From: Acidobacteriota bacterium
Lineage (GTDB): Bacteria > Acidobacteriota > Terriglobia > Acidiferrales > UBA7541
Length of the DNA: 64,000 bases
Assembly (NCBI GenBank): GCA_003224085.1
Contig: QHYK01000046.1
Location: 1-64,000, forward strand
Reading direction: 5' to 3'
Program-made: the position numbers and the translations under genes
Shown: piece after piece, positions 23,783 to 35,133 of the stretch
Numbering within the stretch: the stretch's first letter is position 1
Layout: every line of letters starts with the position of its first letter
The notes under the pieces: generated by a model
Databases searched by the model: none
What the model was told of the DNA's origin: nothing
Seen by the model: only the letters and a program-made list of their open reading frames with translations

Positions 23783-26752
23783 ATGAAAGGGAAAGGCCTG
23801 ATCCGAAGGTCTTGGGTCCGGGTGTCCACACTCGGGCTCTTGGCATTCGCGATCGTTGTAATTTTTTGCACGAACCGAATGCCAACCATTAAGGCGGACG
23901 GCGGAACTTTTATTCCCACAGGAGTGCGCATTACGCCCCAAGCAGCGCCTGGTTCGCTCTTTCAGCCGCTGAACCCAGGTTTGGCTTCGGATCCGACCTT
24001 CACCGTGGGGCAAGCAGTCACCACCACGGTAAGTCCTGACGGGAAGACCTTGTTGATTCTGACCAGCGGCTACAACAGCCAAAATTTCACCTCAGGACCG
24101 AACATGGGAACGACAAACCCCGCGGAGTCAAACGAGTATGTTTTCGTCTTTGACATCGGCAGTGGAAAGCCCTTGAAAACGCAGGTGCTTCAGGTCCCGA
24201 ACGCTTTTGATGGCTTGGCGTTCAATCCCAGCGGCAAAGAGTTTTACGTGACCGGAGGTCCGGACGACAACGTTCATTTCTTTGATTGGAACGGGTCGAG
24301 CTGGGCGGAGACTGGAACGCCAGTGACTCTGGGCCACGCTGCGGCCCTGGCATTGGGCCATATCACTCCCGGGGCGCTGGGCATGGCAGTAACGGCGGAT
24401 GGCAAGCGGCTTGTTGTTGCCAACTACGAGAATGACTCAATCAGCCTTGTCGACGTGGCGGGAAGAGCCGTTCTTAGAGAATTGGACTTGCGGCCAGGCA
24501 ATGGAACCGCCGGAGGCGAGTATCCCGAGTGGGTAGCCATCCAAGGCAACAGCACAGCGTTCGTATCCAGCGCACGCGACCGCGAGATTGTGGTTGTCGA
24601 TATTTCCACGAACCAGCCCGTGGTGACCGGACGAGTCGCCTTGAAGGGCCAGCCCACGCGAATTGCTCTGAACCCCAAGCAGACTAGGCTTTACGTAGCG
24701 GAATCGAGCAGTGATGCTGTTGCCGTGATCGGCACCAGCACGCTCCAAGTGCTCGAGGAAGTTGGGACGACAGCTCCCGTGTGGGCGTTTGCGAACGCGA
24801 AAGGCTTCAAGGGAAGCAGCCCCAACAGCGTGACCGTATCTCCCGATGGCCAATATCTCTATGTGACCAATGGCGGAGCCAACTCGGTAGCTGTCATTCA
24901 GCTCGCGCAAACCAACACGGCACGGAGCCAACTCCTCGGCTTGATTCCCACCGGGTGGTACCCCAACTCCGCGAGTGTCAGCGCCGATGGCTCCATGCTG
25001 TACGTCGTCAATGGCAAGGGCAATGCCGGGCCAAATCCGCAGAATTGCCGCGATGCCGCATCTTTGCAACCGGGCGGGACGGAAGCCGGTTGCGCCGCAA
25101 GCAACTCCTACGTCTGGCAACTAACCAAGGCGGGCTTCCTGACCCTGTCCGTGCCGAGCGGCGAGACCCTGGAAGACCTTACCGTGCAAGTCGCAACGAA
25201 TAACCACTACAACGCCCAGCAAACTGCCGCCGACGCCGCCATGATGCAGTTTCTGCGCGGCAGGATTCAGCACATCATCTACATCGTCAAGGAAAACCGC
25301 ACTTATGACCAGATTCTGGGCGATCTTGGCAAAGGCAATGGCGATCCTTCCATCGTGGTCTACCCAAACGCCATCACGCCCAATTTGCACGCGCTGGCCA
25401 ACAATTTCGTGGATCTCGACAACTTCTACGACAGCGGGGAAGTCAGCGGCGACGGCTGGAACTGGTCCACCTCGGCGCGCGCGGCAGACACCATTGAGAA
25501 GACCGAGCCCATCAACTACGCTGGCCGCGGGCTCAATTATGACTACGAGGGCACGAACCGCAACGTCAACGTGGGCTATGCCACACCAGATGAACGCGGG
25601 GCCGCCTTCCCCGCGTACAATTCGCTCCCAGCAAACGTCAGGAACAGTCTCCTGCTAGGCACCAACGACGTCTCTGCGCCAGACAGCCCCGAGGGAGAAC
25701 CAGGGGCTGGCTACTTGTGGAACTCTGCCTTGCGCGCCGGATTGAACGTGCGCAACTACGGCTTCTTCATCGACCTCGGCCCCTACAGCGTTCCGCCATC
25801 CGCGGGTGGCATTCCCCTATTGCGCCATCCTGCGGATTCGGGCACACCCGTTGCCTTTTCCACGAAGGGGGCACTGCAACCGATCACGGATCCGTTTTTC
25901 CGTGGCTATGACAACCACTTCCCGGATTTCTACCGCGTGGAGGAATGGGCCCGCGAATTTGACCAGTTCGAACAGAACGGAAATCTTCCGAACCTCGAGT
26001 TGCTGCGTGTAATGCACGACCATACCGGAAGTTTCTCTACCGCGATTGATGGCGTGAACACTCCGGAAATCCAGACGGCTGACAATGATTACGCAGTCGG
26101 CCGAATCGTGGAAAAAGTGGCCAAGAGCCCGCATTATCACGGCAACACGTTGGTGTTTGTCATCGAAGATGACGCCCAGGACGGCCCCGATCATGTCGAC
26201 GCGCACCGCAGCATCGCGTTTGTCGCCGGCCCCTACGTAAAGCAGGGTGCGGTCGTCTCGACGCAGTACAGCACGGTCAGCATGATCGCCACGATCGTGA
26301 ACATTCTGGGGATCGAACATCTCGGAACATTCGATGCGCTCGACAGCCCCATGACCCATGTGTTCGCCGTCAGCGGTGGCAAGTGGGACTTCAACGCCAT
26401 CGTCCCGGACATCCTTCGCACGACTCAACTTCCCTTGCCCCCGCAAACGGCCAAGAACTCCTTGAAGCAGGATGCTCTCTCCGCCTTTTATGCCAAACCG
26501 AGGCATGACACCTCTTACTGGGCAGAGAAAACCGCGGGCTTCAACTTCGATCGGGCCGATCAGGTGGATGCCGCGAAATACAACCTCATCCAGTGGCAAG
26601 GCCTTGTTGGAGAAGACGTTCCTTATCCAGCGGTGCGAGACGGTCGAGATCTCAGCAAACATCGCAAGGCTTTGCTCAAGCAATGGCGCGAATCGCGTCT
26701 GGCAGCCTTCACAAAACAACAAGCTACTTCGCATGCAGGCAGCGGGAAATAG
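23783..26752 (+). CDS. Exported YVTN beta-propeller / phosphoesterase fusion
   Basis: 989 residues. An N-terminal signal or anchor (VRVSTLGLLAFAIVVIFC) is followed by a beta-propeller of roughly 450 residues with repeated blades (TTVSPDGKTLLILT, AVTADGKRLVVANYENDSISLVD, TVSPDGQYLYVTNGGANSVAV). From about residue 495 an alkaline-phosphatase-superfamily phosphoesterase domain (PF04185-like, as in phospholipase C/AcpA) begins with IIYIVKENRTYDQILGD. Metal-site motifs follow: DLDNFYDSGEVSGDGW and VIEDDAQDGPDHVDAHR. It is probably a periplasmic or surface phosphatase or phospholipase; the propeller may bind ligand. The substrate is unknown. Confidence 0.85.
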   Translation: MKGKGLIRRSWVRVSTLGLLAFAIVVIFCTNRMPTIKADGGTFIPTGVRITPQAAPGSLFQPLNPGLASDPTFTVGQAVTTTVSPDGKTLLILTSGYNSQNFTSGPNMGTTNPAESNEYVFVFDIGSGKPLKTQVLQVPNAFDGLAFNPSGKEFYVTGGPDDNVHFFDWNGSSWAETGTPVTLGHAAALALGHITPGALGMAVTADGKRLVVANYENDSISLVDVAGRAVLRELDLRPGNGTAGGEYPEWVAIQGNSTAFVSSARDREIVVVDISTNQPVVTGRVALKGQPTRIALNPKQTRLYVAESSSDAVAVIGTSTLQVLEEVGTTAPVWAFANAKGFKGSSPNSVTVSPDGQYLYVTNGGANSVAVIQLAQTNTARSQLLGLIPTGWYPNSASVSADGSMLYVVNGKGNAGPNPQNCRDAASLQPGGTEAGCAASNSYVWQLTKAGFLTLSVPSGETLEDLTVQVATNNHYNAQQTAADAAMMQFLRGRIQHIIYIVKENRTYDQILGDLGKGNGDPSIVVYPNAITPNLHALANNFVDLDNFYDSGEVSGDGWNWSTSARAADTIEKTEPINYAGRGLNYDYEGTNRNVNVGYATPDERGAAFPAYNSLPANVRNSLLLGTNDVSAPDSPEGEPGAGYLWNSALRAGLNVRNYGFFIDLGPYSVPPSAGGIPLLRHPADSGTPVAFSTKGALQPITDPFFRGYDNHFPDFYRVEEWAREFDQFEQNGNLPNLELLRVMHDHTGSFSTAIDGVNTPEIQTADNDYAVGRIVEKVAKSPHYHGNTLVFVIEDDAQDGPDHVDAHRSIAFVAGPYVKQGAVVSTQYSTVSMIATIVNILGIEHLGTFDALDSPMTHVFAVSGGKWDFNAIVPDILRTTQLPLPPQTAKNSLKQDALSAFYAKPRHDTSYWAEKTAGFNFDRADQVDAAKYNLIQWQGLVGEDVPYPAVRDGRDLSKHRKALLKQWRESRLAAFTKQQATSHAGSGK

Positions 26753-26847
26753 CTTATTCGCCTTTCGAACAAAACAAAACTCGAACGGCATGCCAACCGC
26801 AGGTGCTGTCTCTCACATCTGTGGTTGGCAGCCCCACGGAGAAGCGT

Positions 26848-27766
26848 ATGACTAAGCATCGAGTCCGCCTGCGACGTATGGTACTGATATCTTTGGTCTC
26901 GATCAGCGTGATGGCGTTGAGAAGTTCAGGGGCCATCGCCCAGGAACTCACTCCCAACCCCGCTCCTGTTTCAGAAACCGCACCGCGCAAAGAAATTTTG
27001 TCGTTGCCGCCTGGCACACTGATTTCGGTGGACCTAGACATCAAGAATTGGAACCGGGTTCATAATGGCGACACCGTGGAAGGTCATTTGGCTATATCCC
27101 TGAAGGTGCCGCGGCCCGAGTCCCGATCCAGACGATTGAACGAGTGCATGATAAAAAGGGGAACGTGGAAGACCTGTTGAAGGGGAAGTCGAACAAGAGA
27201 GGCCTCGACATGGCAGGGGCCGAGCCTTCTTGCTGGACTCCCTAACTAAACGCCGCGCAAAATCACGAAGGCGATCGTTTCGAGCGGTGCTCGCTGAACC
27301 GGTTCGCGTGGGCGCGGTCCCCTTTGACACCGGAAGCACTGTTGAGGGCACAGTGGTTCGCCGCAAGCCACTTCGCATTTTAAGCCGCGACGGATCCTTG
27401 TACGTGCGCGTGGAACGGATCGTATCGCCGAAACAAACTGTTACTGTAGCGGGCTTTTTGGCCGCAACCGAGACCGGGGCGTTCACACCGCCGGTTTTGG
27501 AGCAGGAAGGAATTCTTCGCGGGCGAAAACCCGGTCTGAAAAACGCCGTGGTTGACCTGTGCATCGCTTACGCCTTGGGAAAAGGCCTAGATGATGCCGC
27601 TGAGACGCCCATTCGCTCTGTCGCCTCATCCATGGGTCATGCCGCCGTGGCGAATGCCGCACGCTACTTTGGAATGGGCGCTTCGGCAACATTCCTTGTG
27701 TCTGGTCACGGTCGCGATGTACGCCTCCGAAATAGGCTGAACTCGAGATTGAGTTCGGACGCGTAA
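26848..27766 (+). pseudogene. Frameshifted secreted protein
   Basis: From ATG 26848, a signal peptide (MVLISLVSISVMALRSSGAIAQ) leads into LPPGTLISVDLDIKNWNRVHNGDTVEGHL. Near 27090 the sensible frame changes: YIPEGAAARVPIQTIERVHDKKGNVEDLL runs from 27093. It then changes again near 27230 to an open frame ending at 27766 (VRVGAVPFDTGSTVEGTVVRRKP...GILRGRKPG). All three pieces repeat the same theme (G-T-x-V-E-G), so they belong to one gene of about 300 codons with at least two frameshifts. The family was not identified. It starts about 96 bp after the phosphoesterase stop. Confidence 0.6.
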
Positions 27767-27860
27767 GCCAAACAAAGGCCGCTCTCCGCTAGCAGCGGAT
27801 GCTGGCTCCAGTTCAAAGACTTGTTTGTGCTAGCTTTAGCTAGAACTGCAGCTTGTGCGC

Positions 27861-28394
27861 TTATCGCACGCCCATGTTGGGGTCCCAGGAGCCTTGTTCC
27901 CGGCGAACATAAATGATCTGCCCGACGTGATACGCGTTGTGCGTGCTGATGTGCGTAAAGACGGCCGCTGACTCCTTCAATTTCGCTTCATCGGCCGTTT
28001 CCACCCATTTCTCCAGCTCGTTCATGACGTCGTCAAGCTGCCGGACGATTTCATTCCAGCTCTTGGCGTCGAACCGGTCGAACGTCTCCTCATTGTTGCC
28101 GCTGAATTTCTCCTGCTTCTCCCCTTTCAGGTTGGCCAGGTTTCGCCGGTTCCAATACACCAGGTGATACGCCAGCTGGCCGACAGAGTGATTCCCCTTG
28201 CCGTCGGTCCAGCTCGCCTGCTCGGCGGTCAAGCCTTTTACCGCAACATTCGCGGGGACAAACCAGTCCTCGACACCGTGCGTGGACTTGAGTTCCGCTA
28301 GCAAAACTTCCCGCAGCGTCGTCGGTTTCTTGTCCTGCGCAAAAATGGGAACTGCCAACAGCCAAAGCAGAAACAACGATGTTCGCTTGATCAT
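27861..28394 (-). CDS. Secreted DinB-like metalloprotein
   Basis: 177 residues from ATG 28394, preceded by GGAGGGTTCCTCGA. The signal peptide is FLLWLLAVPIFAQ. The four-helix DinB/YfiT-like fold is suggested by VGQLAYHLVYWNRRNLANL and by the C-terminal THISTHNAYHVGQIIYVRR; these give the three histidines typical of the metal site. Family members are usually cytoplasmic (150-180 residues) and bind a divalent metal; some are thiol transferases. The signal peptide suggests a periplasmic variant. A longer in-frame reading to 29159 is only the antisense frame of the transporter gene. Confidence 0.8.
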   Translation of the reverse strand: MIKRTSLFLLWLLAVPIFAQDKKPTTLREVLLAELKSTHGVEDWFVPANVAVKGLTAEQASWTDGKGNHSVGQLAYHLVYWNRRNLANLKGEKQEKFSGNNEETFDRFDAKSWNEIVRQLDDVMNELEKWVETADEAKLKESAAVFTHISTHNAYHVGQIIYVRREQGSWDPNMGVR

Positions 28395-28483
28395 TCGAGG
28401 AACCCTCCAGCGCTTAGACGCACGAATCAGCCGTTCAGCTATGCTACTGCAGGCCGCAAGGGCTGTTTGTCCCAGTGCCGGGC

Positions 28484-29857
28484 TCAACACCATTCTCGTA
28501 CTTGACCTGCTTCCTGAACCGCCCGCCCCGCCGCGATTTTTGGCAGGAGCAGCACAAGCGTTGCCGCCACCAGCATCGAAATCCCTGCAAAGGCCAGGCC
28601 GCCATACAGCGTGCCCGTCTTTTGCGTGATGAACCCGACCACCGAAGGCCCCAAGAATCCTCCGAGATTCCCAAACGAATTGATGAGCGCGATTCCGCTG
28701 GCGGCAGACAGTCCCGTCAAGAATTCGCCGGGCAAGGCCCAGAAGGGGCTGAGCGAGCTGCAATAGCCGATCGCCAGCAGCGTCAAGAGCGCGACCGTAA
28801 CGAAGGGCGAATGAATCTTTGTCAACGACAAAAAACCGATTCCTCCCACCAGCAGACAAGCTGCTGCGTGATACCGCCGCTCCATCCGCCGGTCCGAGCT
28901 TCGCCCTACGAGAATCATCCCTGCAAGCGCCACCAGGTACGGAATCATCACCAGGTAGCCAACCAAACTGTAAGAATATTCGCTCGACAATGACTCGACG
29001 ATTTTCGGCGCATAGAAACTCAGCGTGTAGCTCCCGATCATCATCCCAAAATAGATAGCGGCAAGACGCCATACGCGAAAATCCGTCATTCCTTCGGTCG
29101 CCGAGTGCCGCCCCTGCGGTTTCCCTTTCTCCTCTCGCTCTAACTCCGCTTGCAGCCACTCCTTCTCATCGCCGCTCAGGAATTTCGCTGCACTCGGACG
29201 ATTGGGTAGCACGAGATAAGTCACGAATCCCAGAGCGATAGCTGGCAAGCCCTCGAGTAGGAAAAGCCACCGCCAGCTTGCCGCCCCCAGCCAATGCACG
29301 TGTTGCAGAATGAGGCCTGAGATTGGCGCGCCGACAATGCTGTTCACGGCAAAACCCGTGAGGAACATGGAGAGTGCTCGCGCTTGTTCCCGCTGCCGGA
29401 ACCAGTAAGTCAAGTACAGAACTATTCCGGGATAATACCCCGCCTCCGCAAACCCCAGCAGCACCCGTGCGGCGTACAATTGATGCGCGCTCCGCACCAA
29501 CCCCGTCAGGGACGCCACCAGTCCCCAACTCAGCAGGATGCGCCCAATCCACACGCGCGCCCCGATCTTGTGAAGAATTAAATTGCTCGGTACCTCGAAG
29601 AGGAAGTAGCCGATGAAGAAAATTCCTGCCGCGGTAGAAAATTGCTGGCTCGTAAGTCCCAAATCCTTGTTCATCGTCAGCCCGGCAAACCCGATATTGA
29701 TGCGGTCCATCATCGCGACAACGTAGAGCAGGAACAGGTAAGGAATCAGCCGAATCTGCACTTTCTGAATGGTTCTGGTTTCGATGGATTTCCCGCCGCC
29801 CGCCAGGTGGCCTGCGATCGCTTCTGTGTGCTCTCTGCTCGCCAAGGCTCTATCCAT
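28484..29857 (-). CDS. MFS transporter, anion:cation symporter type
   Basis: 457 residues with about 12 transmembrane segments. The N-terminal region IQIRLIPYLFLLYVVAMMDRINIGFA with the MDRINIG motif is characteristic of the ACS family (hexuronate, glucarate, 4-hydroxyphenylacetate and related acids). GYFLFEVPSNLILHKIGAR and GFAEAGYYPGIVLYLTYWF are further family signatures. A charged cytoplasmic loop (LEREEKGKPQGRHSA) sits between the two halves. The substrate cannot be fixed; there are no adjacent sugar-acid catabolic genes. Confidence 0.88.
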   Translation of the reverse strand: MDRALASREHTEAIAGHLAGGGKSIETRTIQKVQIRLIPYLFLLYVVAMMDRINIGFAGLTMNKDLGLTSQQFSTAAGIFFIGYFLFEVPSNLILHKIGARVWIGRILLSWGLVASLTGLVRSAHQLYAARVLLGFAEAGYYPGIVLYLTYWFRQREQARALSMFLTGFAVNSIVGAPISGLILQHVHWLGAASWRWLFLLEGLPAIALGFVTYLVLPNRPSAAKFLSGDEKEWLQAELEREEKGKPQGRHSATEGMTDFRVWRLAAIYFGMMIGSYTLSFYAPKIVESLSSEYSYSLVGYLVMIPYLVALAGMILVGRSSDRRMERRYHAAACLLVGGIGFLSLTKIHSPFVTVALLTLLAIGYCSSLSPFWALPGEFLTGLSAASGIALINSFGNLGGFLGPSVVGFITQKTGTLYGGLAFAGISMLVAATLVLLLPKIAAGRAVQEAGQVREWC

Positions 29858-30106
29858 GGTGCTTCAGCGCACCGGTCGGGCTAAGTTTGCAAAAACTCTA
29901 TGCCCTGACAGTGCTCCGGTCAAGACACTAGCGCCGCGGCCCTTCAATTCACTCGTTCCTGCTTTTTGCAGGCAGGCCCCTCCCGCTAGAGGGCTTCTGC
30001 CAGCCTCAGCTAATAAAATCTTTAGGAAACTATTTTCTCTTTTTCTCGTTTTAATGAATGGGCGCCGTCTTTGCCGCCGGTCTAGCCACCACGGGAGTTC
30101 ATGTAT

Positions 30107-32554
30107 ATGAGAAACCTTTCCGACTTGCGTTTTTCCTTGCGCACCCTGCGCCGCAACCCGGCGTTCTCTGCCGCGGCCATCGTGGTGCTGGCATTGGGCA
30201 TCGGCGCCAACACCGCTATCTTCTCCGTCGTCAACGCCGTGCTCCTTCGTCCCCTGCCCTTCGAGGATCCTTCCCGAATCATGCAGGTCTGGCACGTTCC
30301 TCCACCCAAGAGCTTTCCCGGCCTGACTAGGTTTGCGGTCTCTCCCGCCAATTACCTGGACTGGCATAGCCAAAGCTCCTCGTTCGAGCAAATGGCCGCT
30401 TACGGCTTCCGCGCCTTTACCGTTGGCGGGACAGAACGTCCTGAAGCTGTTCAGGCCGGTGCGGTCGCGTCTGACTTTTTCCCATTGCTCCGCGTCCAGC
30501 CGCTGTTAGGCCGCACCTTCACGCCCGACGAAGACCGCCCTGGCCAAGGTCATGTCGTTTTGCTGGGCCACAATTTCTGGCGCGATCATTTTGCTTCTGA
30601 TCCCAACACCGTCGGCCGCAGCATGGTCATTGACGGCGAAACCTATTCCGTCGTCGGCGTCATGCCACCAACGTTTCAATTCCCAAACTGGGCCAAAATC
30701 TGGGTCCCTCTCGCTTGGAGCAACGAGATTCGTGCCGTTCGTGGAAACCACAACTACGGCGTCATCGCCCGGCTGAAGAAAGGCGTGGACATCCACCAAG
30801 CGCAGGCGGAACTCAGTGCTATCTCCACGCGTCTCGAGCAGCTTTATCCTGAAGACGACAAGGGTTGGGGCGCGGTCATACTTCCTTTGCGGGAAGAACT
30901 TGTCGGCGACGTGCGTCCGGCGCTGCTTGTTCTACTTGGAGCGGTCGCCTTTGTTCTGCTCATCGCCTGCGCCAACGTCGCAAATCTCGTCCTTGCCAAG
31001 ACGCTCATGCGGCGCAAGGAAATTGCCATTCGGACGGCGCTGGGCGCCAGTCGCCTCATCGTCCTGCGTCAAATTCTCGCTGAAACCGTTCTTCTCTCCG
31101 TTGTAGGCGGAGTGCTCGGCCTATTTCTTGCTCGCTTTGGTATCACCCTGATCGTGAAAGTTCTTGGCGACCGCATTCCCCCGTTCATGCAAATCACGCT
31201 GGATGTCCCGGTGCTCGCCTTCGCGCTTTCGCTCTCTGTTGTCGCCGGTGTCCTGACAGGTCTCATTCCTTCAGTTCGCTTTACGAAGGCGGACGTCAAC
31301 GAAGCGCTCAAACAAGGGCAAAGCCGCGGCGCTTCCGACGCCCGCGGTGGCGGAACGCGCCGTCTTCTTGTCGTTTCTGAAGTCGCGCTTTCGCTCGTAC
31401 TTTTGATCGGCGCCGGCCTCATGATTCGCAGCCTTTGGGAGCTTCGCAAAGTCCAGCCCGGTTTCGATCCGCACAATTTGCTCACCATGACAGTTCCGCT
31501 CCCTGCAAACCGGTTCCCTTCTCCCGCAGGAGAGATTCATTTCTTTGAGGATGCCCTGAACCGCATCCGCGCCCTTCCCGGAATTGATTCCGCGGGCGTG
31601 ATCGATACCCTGCCGCTAAACGGCGAGGGCGGGTCGAATCAGCCGTTTACCATTGAGGGCCGCCCTGCGCCGCCCATGTCCGAGCAGCCTGAGGTGGACG
31701 TTCGCGTGATTAGTCCCGGCTACCTCCGTGCGATGCACATTCCTATTCTTCGCGGCCGTGACCTCACCGACTCCGACATCGCCGGCAAACCCGGCGCAGT
31801 TCTCATCAGCGACTCTTTGGCTCGCCGCTTCTGGCACAACGAGGACCCCATTGGTAAACACCTGACGCTGACTTTTTTACCGAGCATCTCTCGCGAGGTC
31901 GTTGGCATTGTCGGGGACACGAAACTGGAGTCTCTCGACCAGACCCGCCCTGTCGCGGTGATTTACCACCCCTTGGCGCAGCTCACTGCTCCACCCAGCG
32001 AACCCTGGCGCTCCTTCCCAATGAGCTTCACCGTGCGTACAAACTCCGATCCGATGAATTCCGTATCAGCAGTGACCGGCACCATCCAACAAGTCGCTCC
32101 GGATCTTCCCGTCGTCGATGTCATGAGCATGAAAGAAGTGATTGCGCAATCGGTCTCCCCTCAACGGTTTAATATGCTTCTGCTCGCAAGCTTTGCGGGG
32201 CTCGCTTTGATTCTTGCCGCCGTTGGCATCTACAGCGTGCTCTCCTACACGGTTCGCCGCCGCGTCCGCGAAATCGGCATTCGCATGGCCCTTGGCGCCT
32301 CCGACAGCGATGTCGTCCGGATGGTTCTCACTGACGGACTAAAACCGATCCTTCTTGGCCTTGCCCTGGGTCTCGCTGCCGGGCTGGCGTTAAGTCGCGT
32401 CGTTTCTTCGCTCATCTTTGGCGTGCGCGCCACAGACCCGCTCACGTTTGCCGCCGTCGCTCTTCTTCTCTTGCTCGTCGGGATCATCGCTACCATCGTT
32501 CCGGCGTATCGCGCCACTCGGATCGAGCCCGTTCGCATCCTCCGCGAAGAGTGA
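30107..32554 (+). CDS. ADOP-type MacB/FtsX-like permease
   Basis: About 815 residues. ATG 30107 is preferred over 30101 because the GGGAG at 30093-30097 then sits 9 bases away. Layout: an N-terminal juxtamembrane segment (LRFSLRTLRRNPAFSAAAIVVLALGIGANTAIFSVVNAVLLRPLP), a periplasmic MacB-like domain, three FtsX transmembrane helices (from VLLIACANVANLVLAKT), then a duplicated set ending in RVREIGIRMALGA and PAYRATRIEPVRILREE. This duplicated single-chain form is the 'acidobacterial duplicated orphan permease'. No ATPase gene is adjacent. It probably acts in export or signalling with an ATPase encoded elsewhere. Confidence 0.9.
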   Translation: MRNLSDLRFSLRTLRRNPAFSAAAIVVLALGIGANTAIFSVVNAVLLRPLPFEDPSRIMQVWHVPPPKSFPGLTRFAVSPANYLDWHSQSSSFEQMAAYGFRAFTVGGTERPEAVQAGAVASDFFPLLRVQPLLGRTFTPDEDRPGQGHVVLLGHNFWRDHFASDPNTVGRSMVIDGETYSVVGVMPPTFQFPNWAKIWVPLAWSNEIRAVRGNHNYGVIARLKKGVDIHQAQAELSAISTRLEQLYPEDDKGWGAVILPLREELVGDVRPALLVLLGAVAFVLLIACANVANLVLAKTLMRRKEIAIRTALGASRLIVLRQILAETVLLSVVGGVLGLFLARFGITLIVKVLGDRIPPFMQITLDVPVLAFALSLSVVAGVLTGLIPSVRFTKADVNEALKQGQSRGASDARGGGTRRLLVVSEVALSLVLLIGAGLMIRSLWELRKVQPGFDPHNLLTMTVPLPANRFPSPAGEIHFFEDALNRIRALPGIDSAGVIDTLPLNGEGGSNQPFTIEGRPAPPMSEQPEVDVRVISPGYLRAMHIPILRGRDLTDSDIAGKPGAVLISDSLARRFWHNEDPIGKHLTLTFLPSISREVVGIVGDTKLESLDQTRPVAVIYHPLAQLTAPPSEPWRSFPMSFTVRTNSDPMNSVSAVTGTIQQVAPDLPVVDVMSMKEVIAQSVSPQRFNMLLLASFAGLALILAAVGIYSVLSYTVRRRVREIGIRMALGASDSDVVRMVLTDGLKPILLGLALGLAAGLALSRVVSSLIFGVRATDPLTFAAVALLLLLVGIIATIVPAYRATRIEPVRILREE

Positions 32555-33126
32555 CGAGTGCGATTCCATAGAAACAGCGAAAGAAACGAAAGAAAGAACC
32601 TTTTTAGTGACCCAAATCCAAAACCAACCACGCTTCCGCTTTGTTCACTGTCAGCTGTAAGCTGTCGGCTGTCAGCTTTCCCCACGGCAACGTTGCGAAC
32701 GTCGCGTAGTGTGCCAGTTTGCATTGGGTCTTGGTGCGCTAGAGCGGAACAGCCAATGTAAGGCGCACCGGCAAGTAGCCATTGCGGCGGCGACAGCCAC
32801 ATAAAATGACCGACTACCGAACGTCGCCCCAGGCTGACGCAGCGTTCGAATTGTGGCAAACTGAACGTTACTCGGCACGGTTTCTGCGCCTGCCCTGCTT
32901 CGAGCGAGTAAGCGGCGACGGTCAGGCTGCATGCATTGGCGGATCGTCCTCAAAAGAAGCGGCTCCTGCCGGTGATTGAAAAAGGCAAAAGCAATCGCAA
33001 AGCTGGTACCGGTCCAACTAGCTTCGGTTCCGTGGCAGATTTAAACAGCCGAAATGGTTGGCGCGAAAAAACCACCAATGATTTAGTCCAACAAGTTGGA
33101 ACGGCACTGGGCGATAATCGGGTTAC
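32555..33126. other. Intergenic region upstream of lepA, no gene recognised
   Basis: 572 bp after the permease stop. Short ORFs on both strands are neither conserved-looking nor led by ribosome sites. It contains the simple repeat at 32648-32677. No tRNA or structured-RNA signature was found. The lepA promoter should lie in the last 150 bp. Confidence 0.5.
32648..32677. repeat. CTGTCAGCTGT simple repeat
   Basis: Three imperfect tandem copies of a ~10-base unit (CTGTCAG, CTGTAAG, CTGTCGG, CTGTCAG). Such AGCTG/CTGTC arrays are often dispersed in intergenic DNA. No function is inferred. Confidence 0.5.
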
Positions 33127-34935
<1,809 letters not shown>

Positions 34936-35046
34936 TTTTCGTTCTGCGAGACCAGAAAACAGAGATCTGAGATCCGCTAAGCCACCTTCTTTTTATAGAC
35001 AATTTCCATACTGGAGCAAAAGCGAGCGAACGCGCGAGAAAAAACC

Positions 35047-35068
35047 GGCCTGCTCCGCTCGGAATGAC
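35047..35068. repeat. Dispersed 22-bp repeat, copy 1
   Basis: GGCCTGCTCCGCTCGGAATG followed by AC. It recurs with one change (GGAATG to GAAATG) at 36952-36973, on the other side of xseA. It is part of the 34936-35133 gap, where no gene was found. Confidence 0.6.
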
Positions 35069-35133
35069 CGCTTTTGCGTCGCGCCCGCCTAACGATGAGC
35101 ATAAGCTGTCGCGAAAAAATCAACACAGTTGGC

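Noticed and set aside
28395-29159. N-terminal extension of the DinB-like ORF
   Set aside because: It runs antiparallel to nothing but lies in a wrong frame of the MFS gene on the same strand; the signal peptide and ribosome site at 28394 define the real start.
32555-33126. Possible small gene or tRNA upstream of lepA
   Set aside because: No T-loop/anticodon arrangement and no ORF with a ribosome site or family sense.
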